A stretch of 64,000 bases of DNA from Myxococcales bacterium. GTDB taxonomy: Bacteria; Myxococcota_A; Polyangia; Polyangiales; Ga0077539. The stretch spans positions 124,001 through 188,000 of the forward strand of contig JAUSAZ010000177.1 of assembly GCA_030652255.1 (NCBI GenBank). Reading direction: 5' to 3'. Below are positions 48,844-56,601 of this stretch, in pieces (positions within the stretch are counted from its first letter, which is position 1; each line of letters starts with the position of its first letter). The notes under the pieces are model-generated. The model saw nothing but the letters and a program-made list of their open reading frames with translations, did no database searches and was not told the origin of the DNA. The translations under genes were made by a program, and so were the position numbers.

Positions 48844-49926
48844 ATGCGCGACGTGCTCCTCGTCTCCAAGCCCATCGCCCCCCCGTGGACGGACTCCAAC
48901 AAGAACCTCGTGCGCGACCTCGCGGGCGCCCTGCGGCGCTACCGCCCGCGGGTGATGGTGCCCGCGGGCGCCTCGCTCCCCGGGGTGGTGTGCGAGCCCG
49001 TGTACACCGCCGCGGGCGCCTACGCCCCGAGCCGCCTCGCCAACGCGCGGGTCTTCGCCCGGCTCCTCGCGGGCCCGTCGGTCGACCTCTGGCACTTCTT
49101 CTTCGCCCCCAACCCGCTCACCCTCCGCGCCGGCGCCGCTGCCCGCGCGCTCCGCCGCGTCCCCGCGGTGCACACCATCGCGAGCGCGCCCGACGACCTC
49201 GAGCGCGTCGCCCCGCTGCTCTTCGCCGACGCCGTCGTCGCCCTCAGCGAACACTCCGCCCGCCGCCTCGCCGCGGCCGGCGTGCGCGCGCGGGTCATCC
49301 CCCCGGCGCTCGCGCCGGTGACGGTGTCGTCCGACGCGATGGCCGCCGCGCTCCGGCAGCACGAGCTCGTCGGCCCCTACGCGCTCTACCCGGGCGACCT
49401 CGAGCACTCCGACGGGGCCCGCACCTTCATCGAGGCCGCCGCGCTCGACGACGGCGGGCTCACCTGGGTGATCGCCGCCCGCCCGAAGACCGCCCGCGCC
49501 CACGAGGCCCTCGCCGCGCTCACGGCGCTCGCCGCCGCGCGCCGGGCGAAGGTGCGCTTCCTCGGGGAGATCGCGGACATCCACGCCGTCGTCGCGGGCG
49601 CCGCCGTCACCACCCTCGTCGTCGACACCCTCCACGCCAAGATGGACCTCCCCCTGGTGCTGCTGGAGTCCCTCGCGCTGCGCGTCCCGGTGGTGGTCTC
49701 CGCGACCACCGCCGCCGCGGAGATCGTCCCGTCGGGGGGCGCCGAGGCCATCGCTCCGGGCGACCCCGCGGCCCTCCACGCGCAGGTGCGCGCGCTCCTC
49801 GACGCGCCCGCGCGCCGGGCGGCGATGGGCGCCGCCGGCGAGCGCTGGGTGGCCGCCACGTGCCACCCCGCGGTGGTGGCCGCCGAGCACGAGCGCCTCT
49901 ACGACGAGGTGCTGGCGTCGCGGTAG
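48844..49926 (+). CDS. GT4-family glycosyltransferase
   Basis: This 360-residue GT-B enzyme begins 'MRDVLLVSKPIAPPWTDSNK', a typical nucleotide-sugar transferase N-terminus with the acceptor-site 'SKNLVRD' region. The C-terminal half has 'YALYPGDLEHSDGARTFIEA', a Rossmann strand, and the donor-site 'PLVLLESLALRVPVVVS' with the catalytic Glu of the EX7E motif somewhat altered ('E-S-L-A'). The sugar and acceptor are unknown; a surface polysaccharide or glycolipid is likely. ATG 48844 begins the conserved N-terminus; an upstream ATG at 48823 adds 7 residues and lies inside the -10 region. Confidence 0.82.
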   Translation: MRDVLLVSKPIAPPWTDSNKNLVRDLAGALRRYRPRVMVPAGASLPGVVCEPVYTAAGAYAPSRLANARVFARLLAGPSVDLWHFFFAPNPLTLRAGAAARALRRVPAVHTIASAPDDLERVAPLLFADAVVALSEHSARRLAAAGVRARVIPPALAPVTVSSDAMAAALRQHELVGPYALYPGDLEHSDGARTFIEAAALDDGGLTWVIAARPKTARAHEALAALTALAAARRAKVRFLGEIADIHAVVAGAAVTTLVVDTLHAKMDLPLVLLESLALRVPVVVSATTAAAEIVPSGGAEAIAPGDPAALHAQVRALLDAPARRAAMGAAGERWVAATCHPAVVAAEHERLYDEVLASR

Positions 49927-49936
49927 CGCCTCGGAG

Positions 49937-49966
49937 TTGGGCCTCCGGGCGGGAGGTGTGTTAGAG
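49937..49966 (+). promoter_or_regulatory. Promoter TTGGGC-N18-TTAGAG of the methyltransferase gene
   Basis: TTGGGC (49937-49942), 18 bases, TTAGAG (49961-49966), then 7 bases to ATG 49974. No Shine-Dalgarno is present: a leaderless start is likely. Confidence 0.45.
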
Positions 49967-49973
49967 GCGCCGC

Positions 49974-50693
49974 ATGAGCCGCGACGACGCGACCCGCGCC
50001 TATTACGACGACTTCAGCAAGTGGTACGAGCGCGAGCGCGGCCGCGGCTACCATGCCCTCATCGACGACCTGGAGTTCGAGCTGACGGCGCCCTACGCGC
50101 GCGGCAAGCGCTGCCTGGAGGTCGGGTGCGGCACCGGGCTCATCCTGGAGCGGGTCGCCGCGGTGGCCAGCGAGGCGGTGGGCATCGACCTGTCGCCGGG
50201 GATGCTCGAGAAGGCCCGCGAGCGCGGGCTGACCGTGCAGGAGGCGCCCGCGACGAAGCTCCCCTTCGAGGACGGGCGCTTCGACGTCGTGTACTCCTTC
50301 AAGGTGCTGGCGCACGTGCCCGAGATCGAGACGGCGCTGGCCGAGATGGCCCGCGTGTGCGCGCCCGGCGGCACCATCCTCGCGGAGTTCTACAACCCCT
50401 ACAGCCTGCGCTACCTGGCGAAGACCCTGGGGCCCGCGCAGAAGGTCTCCGAGACCCGCACCGAGGCCGCGGTGTACACCCGCTTCGACGCGCCCGCCCG
50501 CATCCGCGCGATGGTGCCCGCGGGCGCCACCCTGGTCGACTTCCACGGCGTGCGGGTGTTCACGCCCACCGCCCGCGCGGTCACGCTGCCGGTGGTGGGG
50601 CCGCTGCTGCAGCGGGCCGAGCACCTCGCGCTGCGCTCGCCGCTGGCGCGCCTCGGGGGCTTCCTCGTGGCGGTCCTGCGGCGCGACGGCTGA
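49974..50693 (+). CDS. SAM-dependent class I methyltransferase
   Basis: The 239-residue protein has the UbiE/COQ5-type fold: motif I 'CLEVGCGTGLILERV' near residue 45, 'GIDLSPGMLEKAR', the 'LPFEDGRFDVVYSFKVLAHV' motif and a C-terminal 'FHGVRVF' region. The substrate is unknown; the 'NPYSLRYLAK' block is often seen in methylases of lipids or quinone-like compounds. It follows the GT4 gene on the same strand after 47 bases that carry a separate promoter. Confidence 0.85.
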   Translation: MSRDDATRAYYDDFSKWYERERGRGYHALIDDLEFELTAPYARGKRCLEVGCGTGLILERVAAVASEAVGIDLSPGMLEKARERGLTVQEAPATKLPFEDGRFDVVYSFKVLAHVPEIETALAEMARVCAPGGTILAEFYNPYSLRYLAKTLGPAQKVSETRTEAAVYTRFDAPARIRAMVPAGATLVDFHGVRVFTPTARAVTLPVVGPLLQRAEHLALRSPLARLGGFLVAVLRRDG

Positions 50694-50710
50694 GGGGCCC
50701 GAGCGAACCC

Positions 50711-50740
50711 TTCTCGGCGCCGCGAGGCATCGCGTACACT
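50711..50740 (+). promoter_or_regulatory. pilR promoter, TTCTCG-N18-TACACT
   Basis: TTCTCG (50711-50716), 18 bases and TACACT (50735-50740) end 8 bases before ATG 50749. There is no Shine-Dalgarno: predicted leaderless. Confidence 0.5.
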
Positions 50741-50748
50741 CGGGCGCG

Positions 50749-52206
50749 ATGAGTGCTCCCGCGCGAATTCTGGTCGTCGACGACGAAGCCTCGCTGCGCC
50801 AGATGATGGACGTCCTGCTCCGGCGCATGGGGCACGAGGTCGAGCAGGCCTCCGGGGTGCGCGATGCGCGCGAGCACCTCGAGGCCGCCACCACGCCCTT
50901 CGACCTCGTGGTCACCGACCTGATGATGGCCGACGGCACGGGGCTCGACGTGATCGACCTCGCGCGCGGCATCTCGACGGAGACGCAGGTGCTGGTGGTG
51001 ACCGCGCATGGCTCGGTGGAGACCGCCGTCGACGCGATGCGCCGCGGCGCCTACTGCTACCTGGAGAAGCCGCTGAGCATGAGCGAGGCCCGCGCGCAGG
51101 TGGAGAAGGCCCTCGAGAAGCGCTCGCTCATGAAGGACAACGTCTCGCTGCGGATCATCACGCGCGGGCTCACGCCGGAGGGCGGCAGCGGCTCGCTCAT
51201 CGGGCGCAGCGGGGCGTTCCAGGCGGCGATGGAGTTCGCCCGGCGCGCGGCGCCCAACCGCGCGAGCGTGCTCATCACGGGCGAGAGCGGCACGGGCAAG
51301 GAGCTCTTCGCCCGCGCGATCCACACGGCCAGCGACCGGAGCGCGGGCCCCTTCGTGGTGGTCAACTGCGGCGCGATCCCGGCCGACCTCGTGGAGAGCG
51401 AGCTCTTCGGCCACGAGAAGGGCTCGTACACGGGCGCGTCGAGCCGCACGCTCGGGCTCTTCCGCCAGGCCGACGGGGGCACGCTCTTCCTCGACGAGGT
51501 CGGCGAGGTGCCGCTGCCGCTCCAGGTGAAGCTCCTGCGGGCGCTCCAGGAGCGCAAGGTGCGCCCCGTCGGCGGCACCGCGGAGATCGCCGTGGACACC
51601 CGCATCGTCGCCGCCACCAACCGCGACCTCGCGCAGATGGTGAAGGACAAGGTCTTCCGCGAAGACCTGTACTACCGGCTCAACGTGCTGCGCCTGCACC
51701 TGCCGCCGCTGCGCGAGCGCCGCGAAGACCTGCCGGCCCTCATCGAGCACTTCCGCAGCCGCTTCGCCGCGGAGAACGGCCGGGCCTTCGTGAGCTTCTC
51801 CCCGGAGGCGCTGCGGCTGATGCTCGCGCACCCGTGGCCGGGCAACGTCCGCGAGCTCGAGAACGCCGTCGAGCGCGCCGTCACGCTCTCCCAGGGCGCC
51901 ACGGTGATCCGCGACGACCTGCCCCCGGAGCTGCTCGGCTCGGCGGGCATTCCGCGGCCGGGCGACCTGCTGCTGCCCCCGGAGGGCCTCCAGCTCGAGG
52001 CGACCCTCGACGACATCGAGCGCAGCCTCATCCGGCAGGCGCTCGACCGCGCGAAGGGCGTCCGGACGCACGCGGCCACGCACCTCGGGCTCACGTTCCG
52101 GTCGTTTCGCTATCGCCTGCAGAAGCTCGGGATGGCGGGGGGAGACACCGGACCAGGGGACGCCGACGGGGAGGGCGAGGGCGACGAGCCTCGCACGCGA
52201 CGCTGA
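50749..52206 (+). CDS. pilR: Sigma-54 activator, PilR-like response regulator
   Basis: The 485-residue protein has a receiver (Asp57 in 'DLVVTDLMMAD', Lys in 'YLEKPLSM'), an AAA+ domain and a Fis-type helix-turn-helix. Walker A is 'GESGTGKE', the sigma-54 loop is 'GSYTGA' (the typical PilR variant of GAFTGA) and Walker B is 'LFLDEVGEV'. The end 'HLGLTFRSFRYRLQKLGM' matches PilR proteins. It stands 109 bases before a type IV pilin gene, the usual target of PilR. No PilS kinase is adjacent. A C-terminal Asp/Glu/Gly tail is extra. The gene name rests on motif plus context. Confidence 0.82.
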   Translation: MSAPARILVVDDEASLRQMMDVLLRRMGHEVEQASGVRDAREHLEAATTPFDLVVTDLMMADGTGLDVIDLARGISTETQVLVVTAHGSVETAVDAMRRGAYCYLEKPLSMSEARAQVEKALEKRSLMKDNVSLRIITRGLTPEGGSGSLIGRSGAFQAAMEFARRAAPNRASVLITGESGTGKELFARAIHTASDRSAGPFVVVNCGAIPADLVESELFGHEKGSYTGASSRTLGLFRQADGGTLFLDEVGEVPLPLQVKLLRALQERKVRPVGGTAEIAVDTRIVAATNRDLAQMVKDKVFREDLYYRLNVLRLHLPPLRERREDLPALIEHFRSRFAAENGRAFVSFSPEALRLMLAHPWPGNVRELENAVERAVTLSQGATVIRDDLPPELLGSAGIPRPGDLLLPPEGLQLEATLDDIERSLIRQALDRAKGVRTHAATHLGLTFRSFRYRLQKLGMAGGDTGPGDADGEGEGDEPRTRR

Positions 52207-52243
52207 GACACCCACCGCCGGGCCGGCGCTGCGATGCCCCCCC

Positions 52244-52272
52244 TTCGCGGTGGCGCGGTCCCGGGCTACGAT
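52244..52272 (+). promoter_or_regulatory. Candidate pilin promoter, TTCGCG-N17-TACGAT
   Basis: TTCGCG (52244-52249), 17 bases and TACGAT (52267-52272) give a leader of about 37 bases that holds GGAGGA ahead of the pilin ATG. A sigma-54 site would be expected beside PilR but none fits well. Confidence 0.4.
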
Positions 52273-52315
52273 CCCTGCAAGGTCGCCGCACCGCGCGCCG
52301 CACCCGGAGGACCCG

Positions 52316-52894
52316 ATGAAGACCACGACTGCCTCTCGACGCCTCGCGCTCCGCTGGGCCAGCGCCGGCATGACCCTGATCGAGCTCATGATGGTGGTCG
52401 TGATCATCGGCGTCCTCGCCGGGGTGGGCGCGTTCTCGTACTCGGCATACCTCCGCCGCAGCCGCTCGCAGGAGGCCCGCACGATGCTCGCGTCCATCGC
52501 GGCGCGGGAAGACGCGTACCGCGCGGAGTTCTCGACGTACTGCGCGGCCGGCGCGATGGGCACGCCCAACTCCCTCGGCCTCTCCAACGCGTGGCCCACC
52601 ACCGCCCCGACGAGCGCGCGCGTGCCCTTCCTCACCACCTCGATGCCGCAGGAGTGGCTGCAGCTCGGGTTCCGCCCCACCGGCGACGTGCGCTATCGGT
52701 ACATCGTGATCGCGGGCACCCCCCCGGTCGCCCCGCCGAGCCCCTACGACACAGGCTTCGCCGCCGCGCCCAACCAGGACCTCTGGTACGTCACCGAGGC
52801 CTACGGCAACCTCGACGGTGACGGCGTGATCTCGACCTTCGGTCTCTACTCCGGCAACTCCAACACCCTGCGCATCGTCAACGAGACCGAGTAG
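52316..52894 (+). CDS. Type IV pilin
   Basis: The 192-residue prepilin has an 18-residue basic leader, then the cleavage and N-methylation site G18|'MTLIELMMVVVIIGVLAGVG' with Glu at +5. The first mature residue is Met rather than the common Phe. The hydrophobic helix continues to 'SYLRRSRSQEA'-like polar residues. The globular part has a single Cys (residue about 81) and ends 'NLDGDGVISTFGLYSG'. ATG 52316 has GGAGGA 6 bases upstream. It is preceded by the pilR-like gene and followed 28 bases later by a TPR gene. Whether it is the major pilin or a minor one cannot be told. Confidence 0.88.
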   Translation: MKTTTASRRLALRWASAGMTLIELMMVVVIIGVLAGVGAFSYSAYLRRSRSQEARTMLASIAAREDAYRAEFSTYCAAGAMGTPNSLGLSNAWPTTAPTSARVPFLTTSMPQEWLQLGFRPTGDVRYRYIVIAGTPPVAPPSPYDTGFAAAPNQDLWYVTEAYGNLDGDGVISTFGLYSGNSNTLRIVNETE

Positions 52895-52922
52895 GCCCTC
52901 CCCGGTCCGAGCGCTCCCGCGG

Positions 52923-53747
52923 ATGCAACGAAGCTCCCTCCCCGTCGTGCTGGTGATGCTCCTGGGCGCGGCCGGGGCGGCGCCCCTGCGCACCAGCCTC
53001 AACCGTCACTACGACAGCCACCGCCGGGTGCTCGACACCGCGGAGATACCCACGGTGGGCGTCGCCCGGGTTGCGTCTCTCGGCCACGTCGAGTGGCTCG
53101 CCGACGTCCTCTGGATCAACGGCCTGCTCTACTACGGCGAGTCGCTCTCGGCGCGTAACCCGGGCCGCTACGTCGACCGCTACGCCTCGGTGATGATCGC
53201 CCTCGACCCGCGCTTCCGTCAGGCCTACCTCTGGGCGGCGGTGGCCCTGATCCTGCGCACGGGCGAGGTGCCCATCGAGGACATCCGACGCGCGGCGCAG
53301 TACCTCGAAGGGGGCCTGCGGTTCTTCCCCTCCGACGGCGAGCTGCACCTGCAACGCGGCGCGACGCTGGCCTTCGAGCTCAGCCCCCGGCTGCCCCGCG
53401 ACAGCGACGAGCGGCGGCAGGCGCGCGCAGCCGCGGCCGAGGATTTCCGCAAGGCCTCGGCCCTCGGCGATGGGCCCGAGTGGATCGCCCTCACGGCGGC
53501 GACGCTGCTCACCGAGGCCGGGCGCCCCGACGCCGCGATCGAGACGCTGCGCGACGGCCTCGTGCACGTCGAGAACCCCGCGTTTCGCACGCGCATCCAG
53601 CAGCGCCTGGTGGACCTCCTCCGCGCCCACCCGGGCGACGACCCGGGCCTGGCGGGGATGCGCGCGCTCGAAGAGCAGCGGCGCCGGGAGTACGCGTACC
53701 TCCCGACGCCGCTGTATCTCTTCGTGGGCCCGCGCGTCGGGCCCTGA
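52923..53747 (+). CDS. TPR-repeat protein with signal peptide
   Basis: The 274-residue product has an N-terminal hydrophobic segment ending 'LLGAAGAAPLRT' (signal or anchor), then 'ASLGHVEWLADVLWINGLLYYGE', and helical TPR-like repeats around 60-110, 115-155 and 165-230 ('IDIRRAAQYLEGGLRFFPSD'-like pairs with 'DPRFRQAYLWAA'). It lies 28 bases behind the pilin gene and may share its transcript, consistent with a pilus-assembly or secretion role. I cannot name a specific family member. Confidence 0.68.
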   Translation: MQRSSLPVVLVMLLGAAGAAPLRTSLNRHYDSHRRVLDTAEIPTVGVARVASLGHVEWLADVLWINGLLYYGESLSARNPGRYVDRYASVMIALDPRFRQAYLWAAVALILRTGEVPIEDIRRAAQYLEGGLRFFPSDGELHLQRGATLAFELSPRLPRDSDERRQARAAAAEDFRKASALGDGPEWIALTAATLLTEAGRPDAAIETLRDGLVHVENPAFRTRIQQRLVDLLRAHPGDDPGLAGMRALEEQRRREYAYLPTPLYLFVGPRVGP

Positions 53748-53758
53748 CGCTCGGGGGC

Positions 53759-56347
53759 CTACTCGAGGGGGCGGTTGCGGAAGTCCGCGGTGCCGCCCGC
53801 GGTGATGGTGACCGAGAAGGTGCCGTGCGCGGCGAGCTCCTCGTTGTTGCACGTCACGCGGTAGCTGCCGGGCGGGAGCGTGAGGCGGCGCGGGGTGTTG
53901 AAGGTGGTCCCCTGGCCGGCGACCGTGCAGCTCGACGCGGGCCGGGTGGAGATCAGCAGGACGCCCGTGGCGCCGCCCGCCGACGGGGTCGCCGCGGGAG
54001 GCGTGACCGGACGCACCGCCGCCACGGTGGGACGCACCGGGTTGGCGGGGCGCGTCGGGCGCGGCCGCGGGGCCGTGGCAACCGCCGGGGTCGGCGTGGG
54101 GGGAGCCGCCGGGGGCACGACCGCCGGAGGCGCGGCCGGCGGGGTGTTGACCGCGACCACCTGGGAGGGATTCGGCCCCGTCGGGGTCTGCGCGACGCTC
54201 GGGGGCGCCTCGGGCAACGGCGGGACGGGCAGGGCGGCGGCGGTCGGCTCGGGCTCGAGCTCGACCTGCATCTGGGTGATCTGCGCCTCGCGCACCGGCA
54301 CGTCCTGCATGAAGGGGCGGAAGCCCGGCTTGCGGACCTCCACCCGATGCAGCCGGCCGGTGGTGAGCTCCGGGACCTCGAAGCGCTGGCCGTTGCCGAC
54401 GAGCGGCTGGCTGTCGACGAGCACCGCGACGCCGCCGACGTTGGTGGTGATGAGCAGGCCGCCCGCGGGCTCGCCGCGGGTGAGCTTGAGCGCGATGATG
54501 ACCAGCGCCGCGACCGCGACCACGCCGAGGAGCGCGAGCACCACGACGGAGCTGCCCTCGTTGCGGCGCGGCTCGACCCGCGGGGTCACCGGCTCGGCGG
54601 GCGGCCGCGAGAACTTCGGGTCACCGCCGATGCGCCAGGCGTCCTTCGGGGGCGCGCCGTTGGTGCGCGGGGGGACGCTCGGGGTCGGCGGGACGCTCGG
54701 GGTCGGCGGAGCGGCCGCGGCCGGGGCCGACACCGCGGGGGCGGAGATCATCGGGCTGGACGACGGGGCGCTGACGACGGGCTGCCCGACGGCCTGGAGC
54801 GAGGTGGACGGCAGCGGAGGCGCGGCGACCGCGGAAGCGCTGGCCGGCTGCGACGGGACGGCGGAGCTGCGGCCGGGGAGGGCGGGCAGGGCCGGGAGCA
54901 CGCCCGTGGTGCGCCCGGCGGCCGAGGCGCGCGCGCCGGAGCTGCGCGGAGCGATGGGCGGCGAGCTGGGGATCTTCATCCCCTCGGGGCGATCGTAGAT
55001 CTGGGTCGCGAGCTCTTCCTCGTCCCAGTCCATCTCCTGGATTTCGGAGGGTGCCACCGCCGCGAGGGCCGGCGACGAGACCGGCAGCGCCGGCGCAGCA
55101 GGCACCGAGCCCGAAGCGGCGACCGGTCGACCGAGGGTGGGCGGCGGCGGCGCGACGGCAGAGCTGCGTGCTCCCGCGGCGACCGCGGCCTGGGCGGCCT
55201 GCGCGGCGCCGCCCATGCCCATGACCGTGCCGCGCGGGGCGCGGGGGGGCGGCGGCGGTGGCGGGGGCGTGCCCATGCGAGGCGCCGGGGGAGCGCCCTT
55301 GGGCGACCCGTGGGGCGGCGTCGGGGTGGACACCACGGCGGTGCCCTCGAGCTCCTCGAGGTCGTTGGCGCGGCGGGAGTCGAACTTGCGGAACTCGTCG
55401 TCGCGGGTGAGCTCGCGCGAGATCTCCTCGGCGAAGATCTTGTGGACGTAGGCGCTGAGGTCCTTGCGGGCGAAGAAATTGCCCGACGTGTACATGAACG
55501 ACTGGAGGTCGTCGTGCAGGTCCATCGCGCTGCGGTAGCGGTCTTCGGGGTGCTTCGCGAGCGCCTTGAGGACGATGGCCTCGAGCTCGTCGGGGATGCG
55601 CTTGTTGTAGGTCGTCGGCGGCATGATCTCGACGTTGCGGACCTTCTCCAGCGTGGAGAAATCCGACTCGCCGACGAAGAGCCGCTCGTTGGTGAGCAGC
55701 TCGTACAGGCAGATGCCCACCGCGAACACGTCGCTGCGGCGGTCGACCTGGAGCCCGCGCACCTGCTCCGGGGACATGTACCCGAACTTGCCCTTGAGGA
55801 TGCCCGCCTGCGTCTTCGAGCTCTTGCTCGCCGCCTTGGCGATGCCGAAGTCGATGAGCTTCACGTCCCCGTCGTAGGAGATCAGGATGTTCTGCGGCGA
55901 GACGTCGCGGTGCACGAGCTCGAGGGAGCGACCGGCCGCGTCCTTCTTGTTGTGCGCGTAGTCGAGGCCCTCGCACAGCTTCATGACCATGTAGCAGGCC
56001 ATCGGAACCATGATCGGCTCCGAGCGCTTCTTCACGCGCTCGAAGATCGCCCGCATGTCCTTGCCGGCGACGTACTCGAGCGCGATGAAGTACGAGTCGC
56101 CGACCTTACCGAGCTCGAAGATCTGCGCGATGTTGGGGTGCGTGAGCTGCACCGCGAGCTTCGCCTCGTCGACGAACATCGCGATGAACTCCTGGTCCTC
56201 CGCGATGGACGGCAGGATGCGCTTCAACGCCACGAGGCGCTCGAAGCCCGCCTCCCCGAAGGATTTCGCCTTGAACACCTCGGCCATGCCGCCGACGCTG
56301 ATGCGTTCAAGGAGGTAGTACTTCCCGAACTTGACGGGACTCTTCAC
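53759..56347 (-). CDS. Ser/Thr protein kinase with C-terminal PEGA domains
   Basis: The kinase domain (about residues 5-270 from GTG 56347) has Lys42, 'HRDVSPQN' at 146-153 (myxobacterial form of HRDLKPEN), 'DFGIAK' and 'GYMSPEQ'. A long Pro/Ala-rich cytoplasmic linker leads to one membrane segment ('VVVLALLGVVAVAALVIIAL'). Beyond it is a PEGA domain ('GGLLITTNVGGVAVLVDSQP', 'VEVRKPGFRPF'), a Pro/Ala linker and a second PEGA-like unit ('GVLLISTRPASSCTVAGQG'). PEGA units bind surface or periplasmic polymers. GTG 56347 is chosen because GAGGAGAG lies 7 bases upstream and the promoter at 56423-56452 would otherwise lie almost on the start at 56419; the longer reading adds 24 residues. Confidence 0.88.
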   Translation of the reverse strand: MKSPVKFGKYYLLERISVGGMAEVFKAKSFGEAGFERLVALKRILPSIAEDQEFIAMFVDEAKLAVQLTHPNIAQIFELGKVGDSYFIALEYVAGKDMRAIFERVKKRSEPIMVPMACYMVMKLCEGLDYAHNKKDAAGRSLELVHRDVSPQNILISYDGDVKLIDFGIAKAASKSSKTQAGILKGKFGYMSPEQVRGLQVDRRSDVFAVGICLYELLTNERLFVGESDFSTLEKVRNVEIMPPTTYNKRIPDELEAIVLKALAKHPEDRYRSAMDLHDDLQSFMYTSGNFFARKDLSAYVHKIFAEEISRELTRDDEFRKFDSRRANDLEELEGTAVVSTPTPPHGSPKGAPPAPRMGTPPPPPPPPRAPRGTVMGMGGAAQAAQAAVAAGARSSAVAPPPPTLGRPVAASGSVPAAPALPVSSPALAAVAPSEIQEMDWDEEELATQIYDRPEGMKIPSSPPIAPRSSGARASAAGRTTGVLPALPALPGRSSAVPSQPASASAVAAPPLPSTSLQAVGQPVVSAPSSSPMISAPAVSAPAAAAPPTPSVPPTPSVPPRTNGAPPKDAWRIGGDPKFSRPPAEPVTPRVEPRRNEGSSVVVLALLGVVAVAALVIIALKLTRGEPAGGLLITTNVGGVAVLVDSQPLVGNGQRFEVPELTTGRLHRVEVRKPGFRPFMQDVPVREAQITQMQVELEPEPTAAALPVPPLPEAPPSVAQTPTGPNPSQVVAVNTPPAAPPAVVPPAAPPTPTPAVATAPRPRPTRPANPVRPTVAAVRPVTPPAATPSAGGATGVLLISTRPASSCTVAGQGTTFNTPRRLTLPPGSYRVTCNNEELAAHGTFSVTITAGGTADFRNRPLE

Positions 56348-56422
56348 CGCGCGACTCTCCTCGGGCCGATCTCCACGCACTGGCAGCGGCGAGTCGGGAT
56401 CATTGGTTGGAAATGCCACGGG

Positions 56423-56452
56423 GTTCTACTCGTTCCGTTCGCACCCCGTCAA
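56423..56452 (-). promoter_or_regulatory. PEGA-kinase promoter, TTGACG-N18-TAGAAC
   Basis: On the minus strand TTGACG (56447-56452), 18 bases and TAGAAC (56423-56428) give a leader of about 68 bases to GTG 56347 with GAGGAGAG at 56355-56362. A 10-base palindrome AACGGCCGTT (56468-56477) lies upstream and could be an operator. Confidence 0.6.
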
Positions 56453-56601
56453 CGACACGAGCGCACCAACGGCCGTTGACGACAGCGCCGTCACGCTGCG
56501 GTCGGGTAGTCGCGCGGATCGTTCGGGAGGCACCGGCGCTTGAGACCCCGGCGAGGGGCTGCGTCCTTGGGTCGACGACCCGATGACCCCCCCGATGCCC
56601 T

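Noticed and set aside
52250-52275. Sigma-54 promoter before the pilin gene
   Set aside because: TGGC is followed by GGGC, but the GG and GC elements are 11 bases apart instead of 10 and the second element lacks TTGC.
53759-56419. PEGA kinase start at GTG 56419
   Set aside because: The -10 box ends only 3 bases before that GTG, and a good Shine-Dalgarno 7 bases before GTG 56347 makes the later start much more likely.
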